Assembly (NCBI GenBank): GCA_019059635.1 | Contig: JAGVRJ010000010.1 | Coordinates: forward strand, 250,501-314,500 | DNA: 64,000 nucleotides | Direction of reading: 5' to 3' | Source of the DNA: Proales similis | Lineage: Eukaryota; Rotifera; Eurotatoria; Ploima; Proalidae | Part shown: positions 36,141-47,343 of the stretch, in pieces | Position numbering within the stretch: the first letter of the stretch is position 1 | How the letters are laid out: each line of letters opens with the position of its first letter | Notes under the pieces: model-generated | What the model saw: only the letters and a program-made list of their open reading frames with translations | Databases searched by the model: none | What the model was told of the DNA's origin: nothing | Position numbers and translations under genes: made by a program

Positions 36141-36992
36141 TGTCCGGACTCTAGTCAGACGGCCAACTACGTGTCGACAGTCGGCTAGTGCTGGTCGGTC
36201 TGTTGTTTGTGTCTGGCTCGAGCACGGCCGGCGCTCTATTCCATCTCGACGTGAACGCAATCACGGCATTCAATCACGTTCAGAATCGAATGTAAACACA
36301 TTCACCTTCAATAGAAGACGAATAGATCACACGAGCGCGTTGGCATCGCATCCCGCTGGTCAGATTAGTTGAGAGCGAGCGCTAAATACGCATATTGTGT
36401 TTCTGTGCGGCCACTGCTGCTGCTGCTTTTTCTGATGCGTCCTGCGTCCACTGGCGGTGTCGAATGGCTCGCGATTGGATTGCGTCACGCAGTGCAAGCG
36501 AGTCAGAGCAAAACAGGCTCGTGTCAGTGCGCGTCTGGTTTTCTCGCTTCTTCTGGATTCAATTAGATCGCTTATTCGCTTACTCTTCATCCGGCCGGAT
36601 AAGGTGGCCTCTCCAGGCCGCACCACCAATTGAGGGCAATCTACTTCTATTGCACAATTGATTTATTTTTGTTCGAGGCCAGATCTAGCTGCCACTGCTG
36701 GCCACCTGTTATCCAATCGAACAGCTTCACGCTGATTTTTGTTTGTTTCCTTTTGGACGCTCCGTCCGGTAATGCTCCTGGTGGACTATCAGTTCGAGAA
36801 TGGCACTCGAAGGCTCGAATGCATTGCGTCAAGTGTATCTCGTTCAATCCTATTCCCTGCACTCGATTCGACAAACAATCGAGACTCGACGCTTGCCTCG
36901 AGTATCAATTGAGTCGACAATATTCGAGCGGGCCTGATAATCGACTCGCGCGCCTCCTTCTCCGCATTTATCTTCTGCTCCGGTCTAACACC

Positions 36993-38186
36993 ATGCACTG
37001 TTCATTCAACAAGTTCGTTTGCTTTAGATCGTTTTGCAATATGCACTCATTCGTGAGCGAGTTTTCCTGCTCCAGCGTCGATTCATTCAGCTTCGAATCG
37101 TACGGCTCGTACGTGCTTCGCGAGCAGACCAGAGAGTCGAGGACGACAAATGGAAGACGCAAATCGCTGGGCGCCAGATTCTGCGACCGTCTCACCAGCG
37201 AGCTGAAACGGGTCAAACGGCTCAATCAGACTCGAGCGAAATGCGTGGAAAAAAGCGTCAAATTGACGCGTGCTGCCAAGTCACTGCGCACCAACGAGGT
37301 AACACTTTGAGACGTTCGCATTCGCAAAAAGGACTCGAATTAAACGTCTAATTGATGGTTCTAGCCGACTTGCAACTACCAGCTGGCGCACGGCTCTGTG
37401 ATGAAATCGCTCTATCGCGCCATGAACAAATCTCTTGGCTGGCTGCGACTCAGGCCCAAAAGACGAACGAAAAGGAAGATGCAAGAGAGCAGCATGATGA
37501 GCTCGGCTCATTCGCACTGGTTTGAGACCAGCGTCATCGATTTCTCTTTGTTTAACAAGGGCGAGTCGGAGATTTTGAATGCGCCGTCGATGACCTCGTC
37601 GTTCGTCACCTACAAAGGCGACTGGAGTGAGAAATTTCATTCGACGCCGCAGTCGATCTGCGATCGCTTCTCGCCCATTCTGCCGACTTGCAGCCTCTCG
37701 ATGAGCGAGTGCAGCTTCCTCGCCGGCTCCGACTCTCATTCGCAGATATCGACGCCCAGAAGCGCAACGAGGGCCGAGCTGCGAGGCCAAATCGTGGACA
37801 GCTTGATAAGCAGACGCCTCTCGTTCGACGTCTGCTCGTCGCCAGTCAGTCAGACAAGCAGCGATCACATTGCGCAGGCACGACAAGCACTGTGCGCCGA
37901 AGAGCAGCAGCTGCTTCTTCAAATAAGCCAAATCAGACAAGTGGCTAAACGCGAGGCGAGAGCCGATCGCTCCGCGTTCAAAAAGCTTCTCAATCAGTCC
38001 AAGCGTGTTCGACTGCAGAACATATTTCGAAGCAAGTTACGCCAACAGATCGACCAGATTCGAGCCGACGAACGCAAACAGAATAGCAAGCGGCGGCCGC
38101 ACAACTTCCAGTTTGACAGCATCTTGAGTCGTCACTCGAATCGACTCAATCCCATGATAATGTTTAACAACCATCCAACTGACTGA
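36993..38186 (+). CDS. Unrecognised basic Ser-rich protein, two exons
   Basis: Exons 36993-37298 and 37365-38186 join in phase 0 across a 66-nt GT-AG intron to 375 residues. The N-terminal 30 residues are Cys/Phe/Ser-rich. A basic helix follows (LTSELKRVKRLNQTRAKCVEKSV), then a Ser-rich middle and a C-terminal basic coiled-coil helix (about 295-345, AEEQQLLLQISQIRQVAKRE). There is no signal peptide or membrane segment. I do not recognise the family. The frame of exon 1 is open further upstream, to 36630, so a longer N-terminus is possible. The intron and long open frames support coding status. Confidence 0.62.
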
Positions 38187-38600
38187 CCGTCTACTGAGCG
38201 GCCTACAGATGGTCGCTTCAACTCGCCGAATTGATTTCTTTTCCTTTTGTATTTCAATTTACTTTTGCCACGGCTGTTGCCATTTATTTACGAGTAAAAC
38301 GAGACAAACAACACAAAACGCCTGAAATTGGTCGACAATTCACACGGTTGGTCTTGTCTTGTCTGAAAGGGACTAAAAAAGCACCGATCAATTAAGGCGG
38401 GACGTAATTAGTTGATTTAATTAAAGCGCCCTGACGGTAATGAGAGTGAGGCCCAGAGTGAGCTCTCCGGTATCAAAACAAAAGTTAACCGCCCAACCAT
38501 TCGATTCGGACCAATCCTGTTTCGCTTCTGGCCGAGCGCTCTTTTATTGCTCTCTGGATGTTAAACGCAACAACAAATGAAAAAGAAATGGAGAGAGGGA
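38187..38600. other. Convergent 3' flanks
   Basis: AT-rich sequence between two convergent stops. No gene seen. Confidence 0.5.
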
Positions 38601-41600
38601 TTAAGAGCGCGGATAGTCCTTGTGGCTACAGCGACATTCACAGTGAACGGCCGGGCATTTTTCGTGATTGGCGAACCATTCAGCTAGATGAAGCACGTGT
38701 CCGCCGTGGCGGCAAGTTTGGCACCATGCGAACCATTTGCCCAGTTTGTCTTTGTTCAGAAAGTCGATCATCTCAGCCTGGTCGGCACTTCTGCCGGCCT
38801 CTCTGAGTATTTCGCTCGCATTCACTCTGGTCCGGTCTGTCTCGTCGAATACTGACGGGCGTCCGTTTTTGTTGGGCGAATAGCTGCTAAGCTTGCCCAG
38901 CTCATTGGTGGTCGTTTTGATCACTTTATTGGCCAACGAGGACGGCCTCAGGCTGGCTTCAGAGCTTGCGGTTGGTCGAACGTTTATGCACATGCCCAGG
39001 GTGCACAGCACGCACTGCGGCAATAGTGCTCCGCAGTTCAAGCAGCTGAATATGCTCTCGCTTGGTCTGACCAGTTTGCTCGAGCTTCGAACTGTGCTCG
39101 ACGACATGATCGGGTTGGTCGGATAGCTGGCCGCGGTCAATGAGCTCAAACGTAAATTGTACTGATGCGCGTCCACTATGAGTTCGGAGCATTCATTGCA
39201 TCTGAGCGCAATTCCGGGCCCTTCCAGATTGTACGTAGTTTGACTCGACAAGAACCGCTTGTACTGTCTGTCGGACGGTTTCCTCTGATTCAGGGCGTTC
39301 CTCTTTAGTTTGCCTCGATAAATGTCGAATTCGGCCCTTAAAAACGAGTTCCGGTCTTGTGCGCTCACTTGACTCGATTTAAATTTTACCTTTGCTCCCA
39401 CAGCATTAGTCGATTCAAAAACTCGGAATATGACGCAAACCAGTGCTCGATCGATTTGTGCTCGCTGGCATTCAGCTCGGGCGAATGTATGGCCGCCATG
39501 CAAATCGACTGTACATCGCCCGTTTTGTCAATATAGGACTGAAGCAGAGGCACGCAGTCTAGACTCAGGCCGGTGATGAGCACGCCGCTCAAATTAGCCG
39601 AGTCCACCAGCTCGTGCTCGACGAGATCGTCAAACAGGCGCATCAGCCGTTTCTGAAACACACACAGAGATCAGTTAGGCGGTTCAAAAGGCAGCTTTGC
39701 TCACACTAACCCGGTCTTTGAGCCAGAAATAGATGCCTAGCGCTATCCGGTCTGCAAGGGGCAGAGTGGCGTCAGTCTAAAACGAAAGCCAACTTCGGTC
39801 TAATCTCAAAACCATTTCAGAGCCTGACGAACCGTGATTTTCTCCAGGGCGTCCTGGCGATAGACCAAAAAGGTGAAGAGCGCTCGAAGATAAGAATTAT
39901 CGATGCGATCCAAGAACGGCTCAATGGAGCTCTTGATCAGCTGCTGATCGGGCGACTGCTTTTTAAATTCGCCCACAAGGTATTTGAGAGCCACCCAAAG
40001 GCCTCCATAGTCGTCCCCTTGGTTGCCTAATTGCTCAAGATGATTAACAGGCCTTCAGGCCAATCTCGCAAATGCCTACTTGAGTTGTCGAGCAGCTCGA
40101 ATATTTTCTCGTAGTTCTTGGTGACCAGAGCGAGAAAACAGGCGCGCTCGAGTTGACCCTTATTCTCCAGTCTAGTCAAAGTCGATTAAATTCAATCGAG
40201 ACATTTAATCTGAAGCGGTTTACTTGGCGAAGAAGTTCTCGCTCAGACGCTCATCCTTCAGCTCCCAGCCGCAGACGTTCAACGCAATAAACCTGTGGGC
40301 ATTTAGGCACGTCAATATCAATCTACCGCGAGCAGAGCGTGGCAGCGTGGTAGCTTACTTGAACAAATACTCCCAATTTTGATTCTTGTCTGACTCGAGC
40401 TTTTGGTCGACGTCTATCGAGTTGAAGCTTTCAAGCAAAAGCAGACAAGACAATTTGCAAAATTGAGATTACACTTCAACAGCTGCTTCATTCCGACGTA
40501 GCGCAGCCAGTAGAGCTCCTTGAGACTTTCCCGGGCGCTCGTCGACAAGTCGATCTGGGTGTTGCGCGGATTGAGAGGAATGGCGCTCTCGAATATTCGA
40601 TTCACTTTGTCCATCCAGAGCCAGAGGTAGCGCAGGCTGCACTGGGACTCCTTCTCGCTGGCCAGTGTCTCGCAAATTTTTATGTTATGAATGAAATCGG
40701 GCCGAATCAACGGAGCCGTTTCAAATGCGCCCAGCGCAAGCGCCAGTGGAATAGCGTTGGTGCCCGACTGACTCAGACCTTGCGAAAGTGACGCGTTGTT
40801 GCCGTTCGCCATGTTGATCGTATCGTGCTTCAGGCCATACTCGAGCACGCTTCTCTCGATCATAAAGTCGACCGAGTCCTTTTCAATCAAACAACTGTCT
40901 AGCGTGTGCACCGTGTTCTTACTCGACGTCCAACAGAAGATTGACGGCGACGCCCAGCCCTTTGAGCAAGTCGCGAGAGAGTCGAGATCGGAAACGAGCG
41001 ACCGGAAACTCTTACCATAGCCAACGTGCGCGATATGAACAAGGTAGCAAGCTTATGCCGCTCGTAGTCGGACGCAGCCAGAACTCGCGTCGGATCCGAA
41101 TCGAACCAGCAGAAATTAGTGATCGTTGAGCCTTTGCTCAGACCTTCCAGTTTCCCTTCAAACAGAGCCTGTTCTTCAATTTCACTAAAACTGACCGCAC
41201 GGCTCTTGAACTCACACGAGCTTTTCTCGGCCATTCGCTTCGACAGTGTCGAGTCGTCTTCCAGCTGATTTGACTTGACCCGATACAAGTCGATCTGGTC
41301 GCTGTTGGCCCTTAGCACTGCCAGCGTGTGCGGCCGTTGCGTGTTCCATTGCGCCTTTAAAATTGACTCTTTCTCCGTGTTCTCAAACACGTGCTTGTCG
41401 AACATTCGCAGGTCCCACAAGGCCAGAGACTTTTCAGCGTACGAGACGGCCAAGCTGTCTGAGCTGTTCTGGGTCGGGTCTGCTGCGAAACCTTGCACGT
41501 ACTTGGTGTTTATCGACGGAAAGCTTCCACTCACTGGTTCAAGCTGGATTTTAGCCTATTTTAGACTCAATCGAGCGGCTAGATTTGCTTACTTCGAGTG

Positions 41601-42557
41601 TCCACTATTTTAAGTGTCTTGCCATTCAGAGCAACCAGCAGCACATTTGGCCACGTCGGATGCCAGGACAACGAGCAGCAGCTCTCGCCCGAGCCCATCT
41701 CGAACTGAGGTCGTTCGACTGCGCTCACCGTTTGCTCAGCATCGCGAGCTGCCAGTCCGGCTCGATTGATGGAGGGCAGTGCGCTTGAGGCCGATGTGTC
41801 CTCTCGCTGCGAGCAGATCATTGCCACTCTTTTCGACTCGCTCTTCAGCACGCTCGAGTTGACGTCCCAGACCAGGATCGAGTTGTCTGCGCGAACTCGT
41901 TCAAAGCCGGCCGCGAGCTTTTTTGTTTAAAGCGCCTGTTTAATGCATTTCTTCGTTTAAATAAAAAGGCAAAGAGAAAAGACGACGCCAACCAGCGAGT
42001 GATTCAACGGATTCCACGCAAGATTTTTGCACATTCTCGACTGCCTAAAAGCTGATCAGCGCGATTGAAACTCACTTCATGCCGGAGCGCAGATCAGAGT
42101 CAAATACTTACCAAAGTCCTTGACAACGCGGAAAGAGCTGCGCTGCTGTGCTTCTTTTTGTTCTAGTCTGTGCAGAGTGGACGTTTGAGCCGGGATCCGT
42201 TTAGACTGGACGCATTGATTGCCAACGACAGAAAACGACTAACCTGATCAAACGAATCTGCTCATTTGTCAAGTTGATGGCCAACAGGTGAGGCTCATCA
42301 CTGCCTCTGTACCAGTCGACTACTTTGGCCCGATTATCGTCCGAGTAGGCGCCTATCAGGCTCAAGTCATCTGAAAGTCTGAGCTGGCCGTCGCCTGGCA
42401 CACCTCTGTTGGTTTGCTCTCAGTTGGTCAACTCAGCTGGACGGTACTCACCTGACGCGTTGAGTTTGTACAGCGAAATCTCGTCGTCGATCGCTATGAA
42501 CTCGTCCTGTCTTGACGGCGACCAGATCAAGTCCAGCAGTTGATTGGGCTTTACCAT
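38601..42557 (-). CDS. MIOS: GATOR2 subunit MIOS (missing oocyte)
   Basis: More than ten exons run from ATG at 42557 to the stop at 38601. The N-terminus (LLDLIWSPSRQDEFIAIDDEISLY) starts a seven-blade WD40 propeller with blades such as KNLAWNPLNHSL, NSILVWDVNSS, CSLSWHPTWPNVLLVALNG and SYAEKSLALWDLR. An alpha-solenoid follows, with SGVLITGLSLDCVPLLQSYI and TGDVQS as in human MIOS. The C-terminus is the paired zinc module: CNECSELI, CLNCGALLPQCVLC, and WCQTCRHGGHVLHLAEWF then CPAVHCECRC. MIOS is a core scaffold of GATOR2, which activates TORC1 in response to amino acids at the lysosome. Individual exons were traced by homology and not all boundaries were fixed. MMADHC ends 290 nt upstream on the same strand. 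Confidence 0.9.
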
Positions 42558-42846
42558 TATTACTCGCCGAACGTTAAGAAATGAGAGCGCTCGCTTGTCA
42601 AGCCTCGTTCAAACTGAGACGCATAAAGTTTTGCTCGTGAACCGCTGCGCTCACTTGTCCTAACTCAGGCAACATCATCTCTGATGGCGCAGTATTCGCA
42701 CGCTACGACCTGCCAGGCTATCGCTCGTATGGTCGAGGAAAACGCTCGCATCGTTTATTCAAGTTTATTCAAGAACATTTTTGTTTAACGAGTTTCTAGC
42801 AATCATAACTAAAACGGACAATGTATTTGGACAAAGTGCGACCGAG

Positions 42847-44016
42847 TCAATTGGCGCAGGCGAACTTGCTGCTCAGCTCAGTCATGATTGCACTGTTCTT
42901 GTCGGCATTGGTCAATATGCAGCCCACGTAGGACTTGGTTCCCCACAAATGGTGGCTGATTACTTTACAGCAGCCGTTGTCGATTATTTCGAAGCCGAGT
43001 CTTCTGTATCGCTCGTCGCTCTCGTAGAACGTGGCGTACGAGTAGCCACAGCGGCTCTAAATAATTTGCCCAAATTCATGTCAATTCGCCGATCAGGTCT
43101 ATGAAAGCTTACAGGTCGGCCTGAAGACGGGTCAATGAAATCGGCCCAGAAGCCTTTCTCTTGCAGCCAATTGCAAACACTTTGGGCAACTTCGACAAAC
43201 TGAATCGAATAGAAGCGATCAATTGTTCGGTGGTTTGATCAAGATCCAGTAGCGCAGGCTACTCACTTGTTGCATGAGCTGTTCTCGCTCCTGGTCGACC
43301 TGATTGCTCCAGGTGGACATGTCATTCGTGGTTTTGAAGGACAAAGTGGCCACCGTCAAATTGGCCTGCGAGATCGACGCTGATTGAAAGTAGTTCTGAA
43401 AGTCTATTGAGGTCAAGAATCGAAACTGATAAGAAAGGTGGAGGGTCGTTGTGCGGCAGAGGCAACCTTGCTTTAGAGATGTCGGGCAGTCGTAAGCCTT
43501 GAGCTCAAGAGAACCGCTCAAGTTTGAGAGTTGCAGCCCTTCGCCGAGCAGTTCGTCCATGGCAGTTTGAGTCTGAATGTCCGAGTTGAGCCAAGTCTTC
43601 AGCAGCGTCGAGATTTCAATGTTGTCCGCTTCTTTCTTGAGTCTATTCAGCTCGCGCACTAGTTCGGTGGCTGACAGAGTCTCGAGCTGCACACCAGTCT
43701 GTCCAGGCAGAGGAAACTGAGGCAGGCGCTCAAATTGTCGCGCAATGTTCGTCCAGTTCGATTCGGACCAAATACCGAGTCCTTCAAGTCGAGATGAACG
43801 AGAGCACGTAACTAGCTCCTATAGGAGTCGGTTTCTACCTCGTCCAGAGCTAAATAAAACACCGGTTCCGATAGTCGAGCGGCTTGATTGGCGGGCCAAC
43901 AACTCGCGAGCGAACGCTTTTATCAATCCGCAGTTGGTCGAATGCTTTCGAGTTGTAAAAAAGAGTTGACGCGTTTGTGCAGAGCGCGAATTCAAGATAC
44001 TCACCAATCTCTGCAT
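42847..44016 (-). CDS. MMADHC: Cobalamin trafficking protein CblD (MMADHC)
   Basis: Five exons (44016-43839, 43781-43467, 43403-43267, 43199-43113, 43056-42847) give 308 residues, against 296 in human. The first 55 residues are Arg/Ser-rich without acidic residues in the first 35, consistent with a mitochondrial targeting sequence. The middle contains IWSESNWTNIARQFERLPQF and DCPTSLKQDFQNYF. The conserved C-terminal domain has KTTNDMSTWSNQV, EKGFWADFIDPSSG, YESDERYRRLGFEI and a closing Gly-rich segment, as in human CblD. CblD passes cobalamin from MMACHC to methionine synthase in the cytosol and to methylmalonyl-CoA mutase in mitochondria. The second intron (43466-43404) is 63 nt without a stop, so it is open if retained; the protein alignment requires its removal. 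Confidence 0.9.
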
Positions 44017-44316
44017 ATCTGCTTGGCTAAAAACCTATTCAGCGTAATTTCGGGCTTTCCCTTTCCCCCGTATGTATTTGTGACTTAACAAATAATTTCG
44101 GGCGTGTATGGCATTTTTAAGTAGCTCGAGTAAGAATTGGAAAATTCAACTCTCGATCAGCAGCCGACAGCGCATTCTCAAGTTCTCATTCGCGCAGGCC
44201 TTCCCTTGCACTTGGAGCGATTTGTCGACGCAACGAACCCCGCTCTCTCCCTAGCCTGTTCGGTCGTTCATTCAAACGAGAGGAAAAATCGACCAGATCG
44301 CGGGCAAGGTCATAAG
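44017..44316. other. Upstream region of MMADHC
   Basis: No gene seen. A run of five T on the minus strand (about 44285) could end transcription of the tRNA-like element. Confidence 0.4.
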
Positions 44317-44387
44317 TTGGTTTTGAGGGATTCGAACCCTCATGGATAGTTTTCTAGACTATTGTTTTGCCGCTCAACCAAAAACCC
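44317..44387 (-). tRNA. tRNA-like cloverleaf, anticodon AGA (Ser?), class I shape
   Basis: The 71-nt minus-strand sequence folds into a full cloverleaf. The acceptor arm has six pairs (GGTTTT with AAAACC) but a G-A mismatch at the first pair. The A box TGGTTGAGCGG matches the polymerase III consensus exactly. The D stem pairs GTT with AAC, and the D loop has GG. The anticodon stem ATAGT/ACTAT encloses CTAGAAA, giving AGA. The variable loop has four bases. The T arm GAGGG/CCCTC encloses TTCGAAT within a perfect B box. AGA would decode UCU serine, but nuclear tRNA-Ser normally has a long class II variable arm, which is absent. It is either an unusual tRNA or a tRNA-derived pseudogene or short element. 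Confidence 0.5.
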
Positions 44388-45360
44388 GAAGTAACCTGAG
44401 CCCTTTGCTGGTCTAACATTCATCTCTGCTTAATTTGCCTTTTGAATGTGAGCTCGTAGCGATTGAGCAATTCGACTTATGCAGCAGGGTTGCTACAGCA
44501 GTAACTAAATCAACTTGAACTTAATTCGAGCCCGATTCCGGCAGGCCATTTTTTCCTTTGCTGTTGATCTTAAACGACTTAAATTGGACACGAACGGGTC
44601 TATTTCTTGTCTGCAAGCAGTCTATTCATCGTTCGTAAGACTCTTGATCGCAGCAAATCCATTTGCCAATTTGAGTCAGTTCAATTTGTTCGCAACTTTG
44701 TGAAACACAAATCCTGTTGATCTATGGCTTGCATTATTCGCGCCGATGCCTAATTAACCGAAAACAACAAGTGACCTCATTTCAAGGTCAAATGTAAAAG
44801 TGATCTTAAAATAATATGCGTCGACGGCGGGGCCTAGCCAAAACGAGGTCGTTAAACGAAGACGCGATAAACACCGCCCTTGAGCTCCGAATCTGCTCAG
44901 CCTAGTAGGGACAGTCACTGAATAATGAATGTTTGTGTGTGTGTGTGTGCTTTTGTATTTAGAGTGCGAATTTGAACGAAATGCGAAGGTGAACGAATTG
45001 CACATAAACAGAAGCATTCGAGCGTGCAGGCGGTCACCATTTGCGTAGCGCACTGCAAAGGTCAAACGAACAGTCAATATTGGCCGGACCCGAGCGGCCC
45101 GTTAGCGTTGCAGGCCTGCTGGCCATTCGTTGCCGTTTCGCGCTGCTTTATAATGACCGCGCTGCATTTTGTGTCAACAAGGAGCGAGCGAGTGAACCCG
45201 GCTGTGAATAATTTGCTTTACCTGTATTCGGGGTCAGCGCGGATCGATGCGGGCCCGTCGCGCACAGGCCAGCCGGTCGCCGTATTCGAATCGCCCGATT
45301 ATTCGTTGAACGAATACTTTAGTTGCGAGCAACGTTAATTTGCGCTTTAGAGCCTAGGAA
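44388..45360. other. Intergenic region, no protein gene seen
   Basis: Upstream region of the CIN85/CD2AP gene with a TG microsatellite at about 44933-44949. Open frames are short and without family resemblance. Confidence 0.5.
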
Positions 45361-46978
45361 ATGGAGTATTTGGTGGAGTACGACTACACCGCTCAGAACC
45401 CGGACGAGATCTCCATTCGAAAAGGAGACCGAATCCGCAAGGTGGTCAAGAAAGAAGAAGGCTGGTTCGAGGGCGAGCTGGTCAGCACCGGCCAACGAGG
45501 CGTCTTTCCCGACAACTTCGTCCGAGCTGTAAAGCCCATCCAGCCTGTGCAACAGCTCCCAGCCCAGCAGCCAGCAAAGCAGACGGCACCGGCCAAAATA
45601 TTGAAGCCGACGGCCGAGGAGCGGCAGACCAAGAAGTCAATATCGCCACCACCTCCGCCTCCGCCCACGAACGTTGGCACGCCCGAAAAAGGTAAAACTT
45701 TCCTCCGCCTGACTGAATGCTTATTTCGTCAATTTTTTTTTGTGAAAAGGATTTGAAGCCAAAGTGTTGTTCAGCTACATTCCAGTCAACGAGGACGAAC
45801 TCGCTATTCAAGAGGACGACTTGGTCAAAGTTCTGCGAGTTGTCGAAGACGGCTGGTACGAAGGCGTTTACCGTGGCAAACGCGGCGTCTTTCCGTCCAA
45901 CTACGTCGAGCGCCTAAGCGAGGCCGACAAGAGTAAAATGGAAAAACCCTCAGATGCCAGTTCGGGTAACTTGCTCGCCAGTAAAACTTGAATTTGAAGC
46001 AGCAACTGACCGAATGGCGCTAAAGAAAAGAAAAAGTCCAAACGAGTGCTGGGCATCGGATTCGGCAACATATTCAGCGGCAAGCAAATCGAATTAAAAA
46101 CCAAAGAGAATTTCGGCCAGCAAAAGGGCGCCGTAGAGCCTCGGGCGGCGGAGAAGAAAATGGCCAAAGCCAAAGTGCTCTTTGAGTACAATCCGACGCA
46201 GCCGGACGAGCTAAGGCTGAACATGGGCGACACAATTCTAATTCTGGAGAAGGATCTCGAGGACGACGGCTGGTGGAGAGGAAAGTCACTGCAAACAGGC
46301 GAGATCGGACTCTTTCCGGACAATTTTGTGGAAGAACTGCCAGAGCCAGCCGAGCCCGTGAAACCAGTCAAGTCGAGTGTGACTCTTTCGCCAACAGTCG
46401 ACGAGTCGAGTCTGGTCAGAAACGAATCTGTCACGTCTTCAAACGACTCGGTCAACTCACCGAAGCCGACGGGTCAATTGAACGGACGTTCGCTAAAGCC
46501 ACTCGAGGCAGTCGAATCAGTGGAGAGTCTGCAGGAGCTGCCCGAGTCGTCTAACAGACTCACACACATGAAAAAAGCGAAGCAGTTCAACAAGCGGCCA
46601 CCGTCGTTTCGAACCAGAAGCCGAAACGAGCCGAAAGAAACAGAGGCAGACGACGAGAGCAAAACAGAGCTGGACGACGAAAAGACAACGAACAACAGCA
46701 GCTCTCGCTTGAACTCGGCTCAGAGCGATTTGACGCGCGAGGAGCTGGACGAGGTGAAGAGAGAGCTTGGCCAGCTGAAGAAGGAGAACGCCGAATGCAA
46801 GAAGGAAAACAGCGAACTCAAAGAGAAAATAGACGACCTGAAGACAAAGAACGAGAGCGACATTCGAAAGCTGTACAAAAAGCTGCAAGAGCTCGTGGTC
46901 GAGATCGACGAGGAGAAGAAGACGCGACTCGCATTACAGGTTGAGCTCGAGCGACTCAAGAAAAACATGAGCTCTTAG
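45361..46978 (+). CDS. CIN85/CD2AP-type triple-SH3 adaptor
   Basis: Three exons (45361-45691, 45750-45965, 46026-46978) give 499 residues. Three SH3 domains lie at about 2-58 ([18 protein letters not shown] to RGVFPDNFV), 112-170 ([17 protein letters not shown] to RGVFPSNYV) and 229-287 ([17 protein letters not shown] to IGLFPDNFV). A run of seven prolines sits between the first two. The C-terminus (about 418-495) is a strong coiled coil. The order and the sequences match SH3KBP1/CIN85 and CD2AP, and cindr in flies. These adaptors link Cbl, endophilin and capping protein during receptor endocytosis and actin remodelling. Introns are 58-60 nt with consistent phases. AATAAA follows at 47062. 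Confidence 0.9.
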
Positions 46979-47061
46979 GCGAAATCTGTCTAGTTCGCAG
47001 TTTTATCCACACAAACCATCTAACCTCTGTCTAATCGGCGAAAATTTTGATAAAAATATTC

Positions 47062-47067
47062 AATAAA
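47062..47067 (+). terminator. Polyadenylation signal of the CIN85/CD2AP gene
   Basis: AATAAA 84 nt after the stop codon. Confidence 0.6.
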
Positions 47068-47255
47068 ATGCATTTAGAAATGAAGCTTAACATTGGCGAT
47101 ATTGGTCTAAATTAAGCATCGCATTGTTTGCGCCTTACCTTGAAAAGGGAGCGCGATTAAATTTATCGAAAGAGAATCGATTCGCATTTGTTCAATTCCC
47201 AACTCCAGGCCGGAGACCAGGATGCCTAGGTCGTTAGCGCCGCTCTCTAGTCGCC

Positions 47256-47263
47256 TATAAAAA
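47256..47263 (+). promoter_or_regulatory. TATA box of the first M15-type gene
   Basis: TATAAAAA about 80 nt before the ATG, in the expected range for a short 5' UTR. Confidence 0.6.
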
Positions 47264-47343
47264 GGTATTAAATTTTTTCAAAAAAAAACATAACCAGAAT
47301 CGCATCGAATCGAAAGGAAAAATTTCAAATCTTTGAAAGAGAA

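Larger units (their letters stand above)
32368..36992. other. 4.6 kb gene-free region with microsatellites
   Basis: The flanking genes are divergent. I see no supported protein gene. It contains GT (32876-32893), TC (33163-33191, 35464-35481, 35892-35911), CAG/CTG and ACA short repeats, and one strong TATA-like element at 36133-36140 in plus orientation. It is by far the least dense part of the window and may hold regulatory sequence for the gene at 36993. Confidence 0.5.

Noticed and set aside
44014-44016. MMADHC exon 1 ending after only four codons at a GTGAGT donor
   Set aside because: Reading on to GAG|GTAGAA gives a full mitochondrial-type presequence and joins in phase to the conserved IWSESNW segment.
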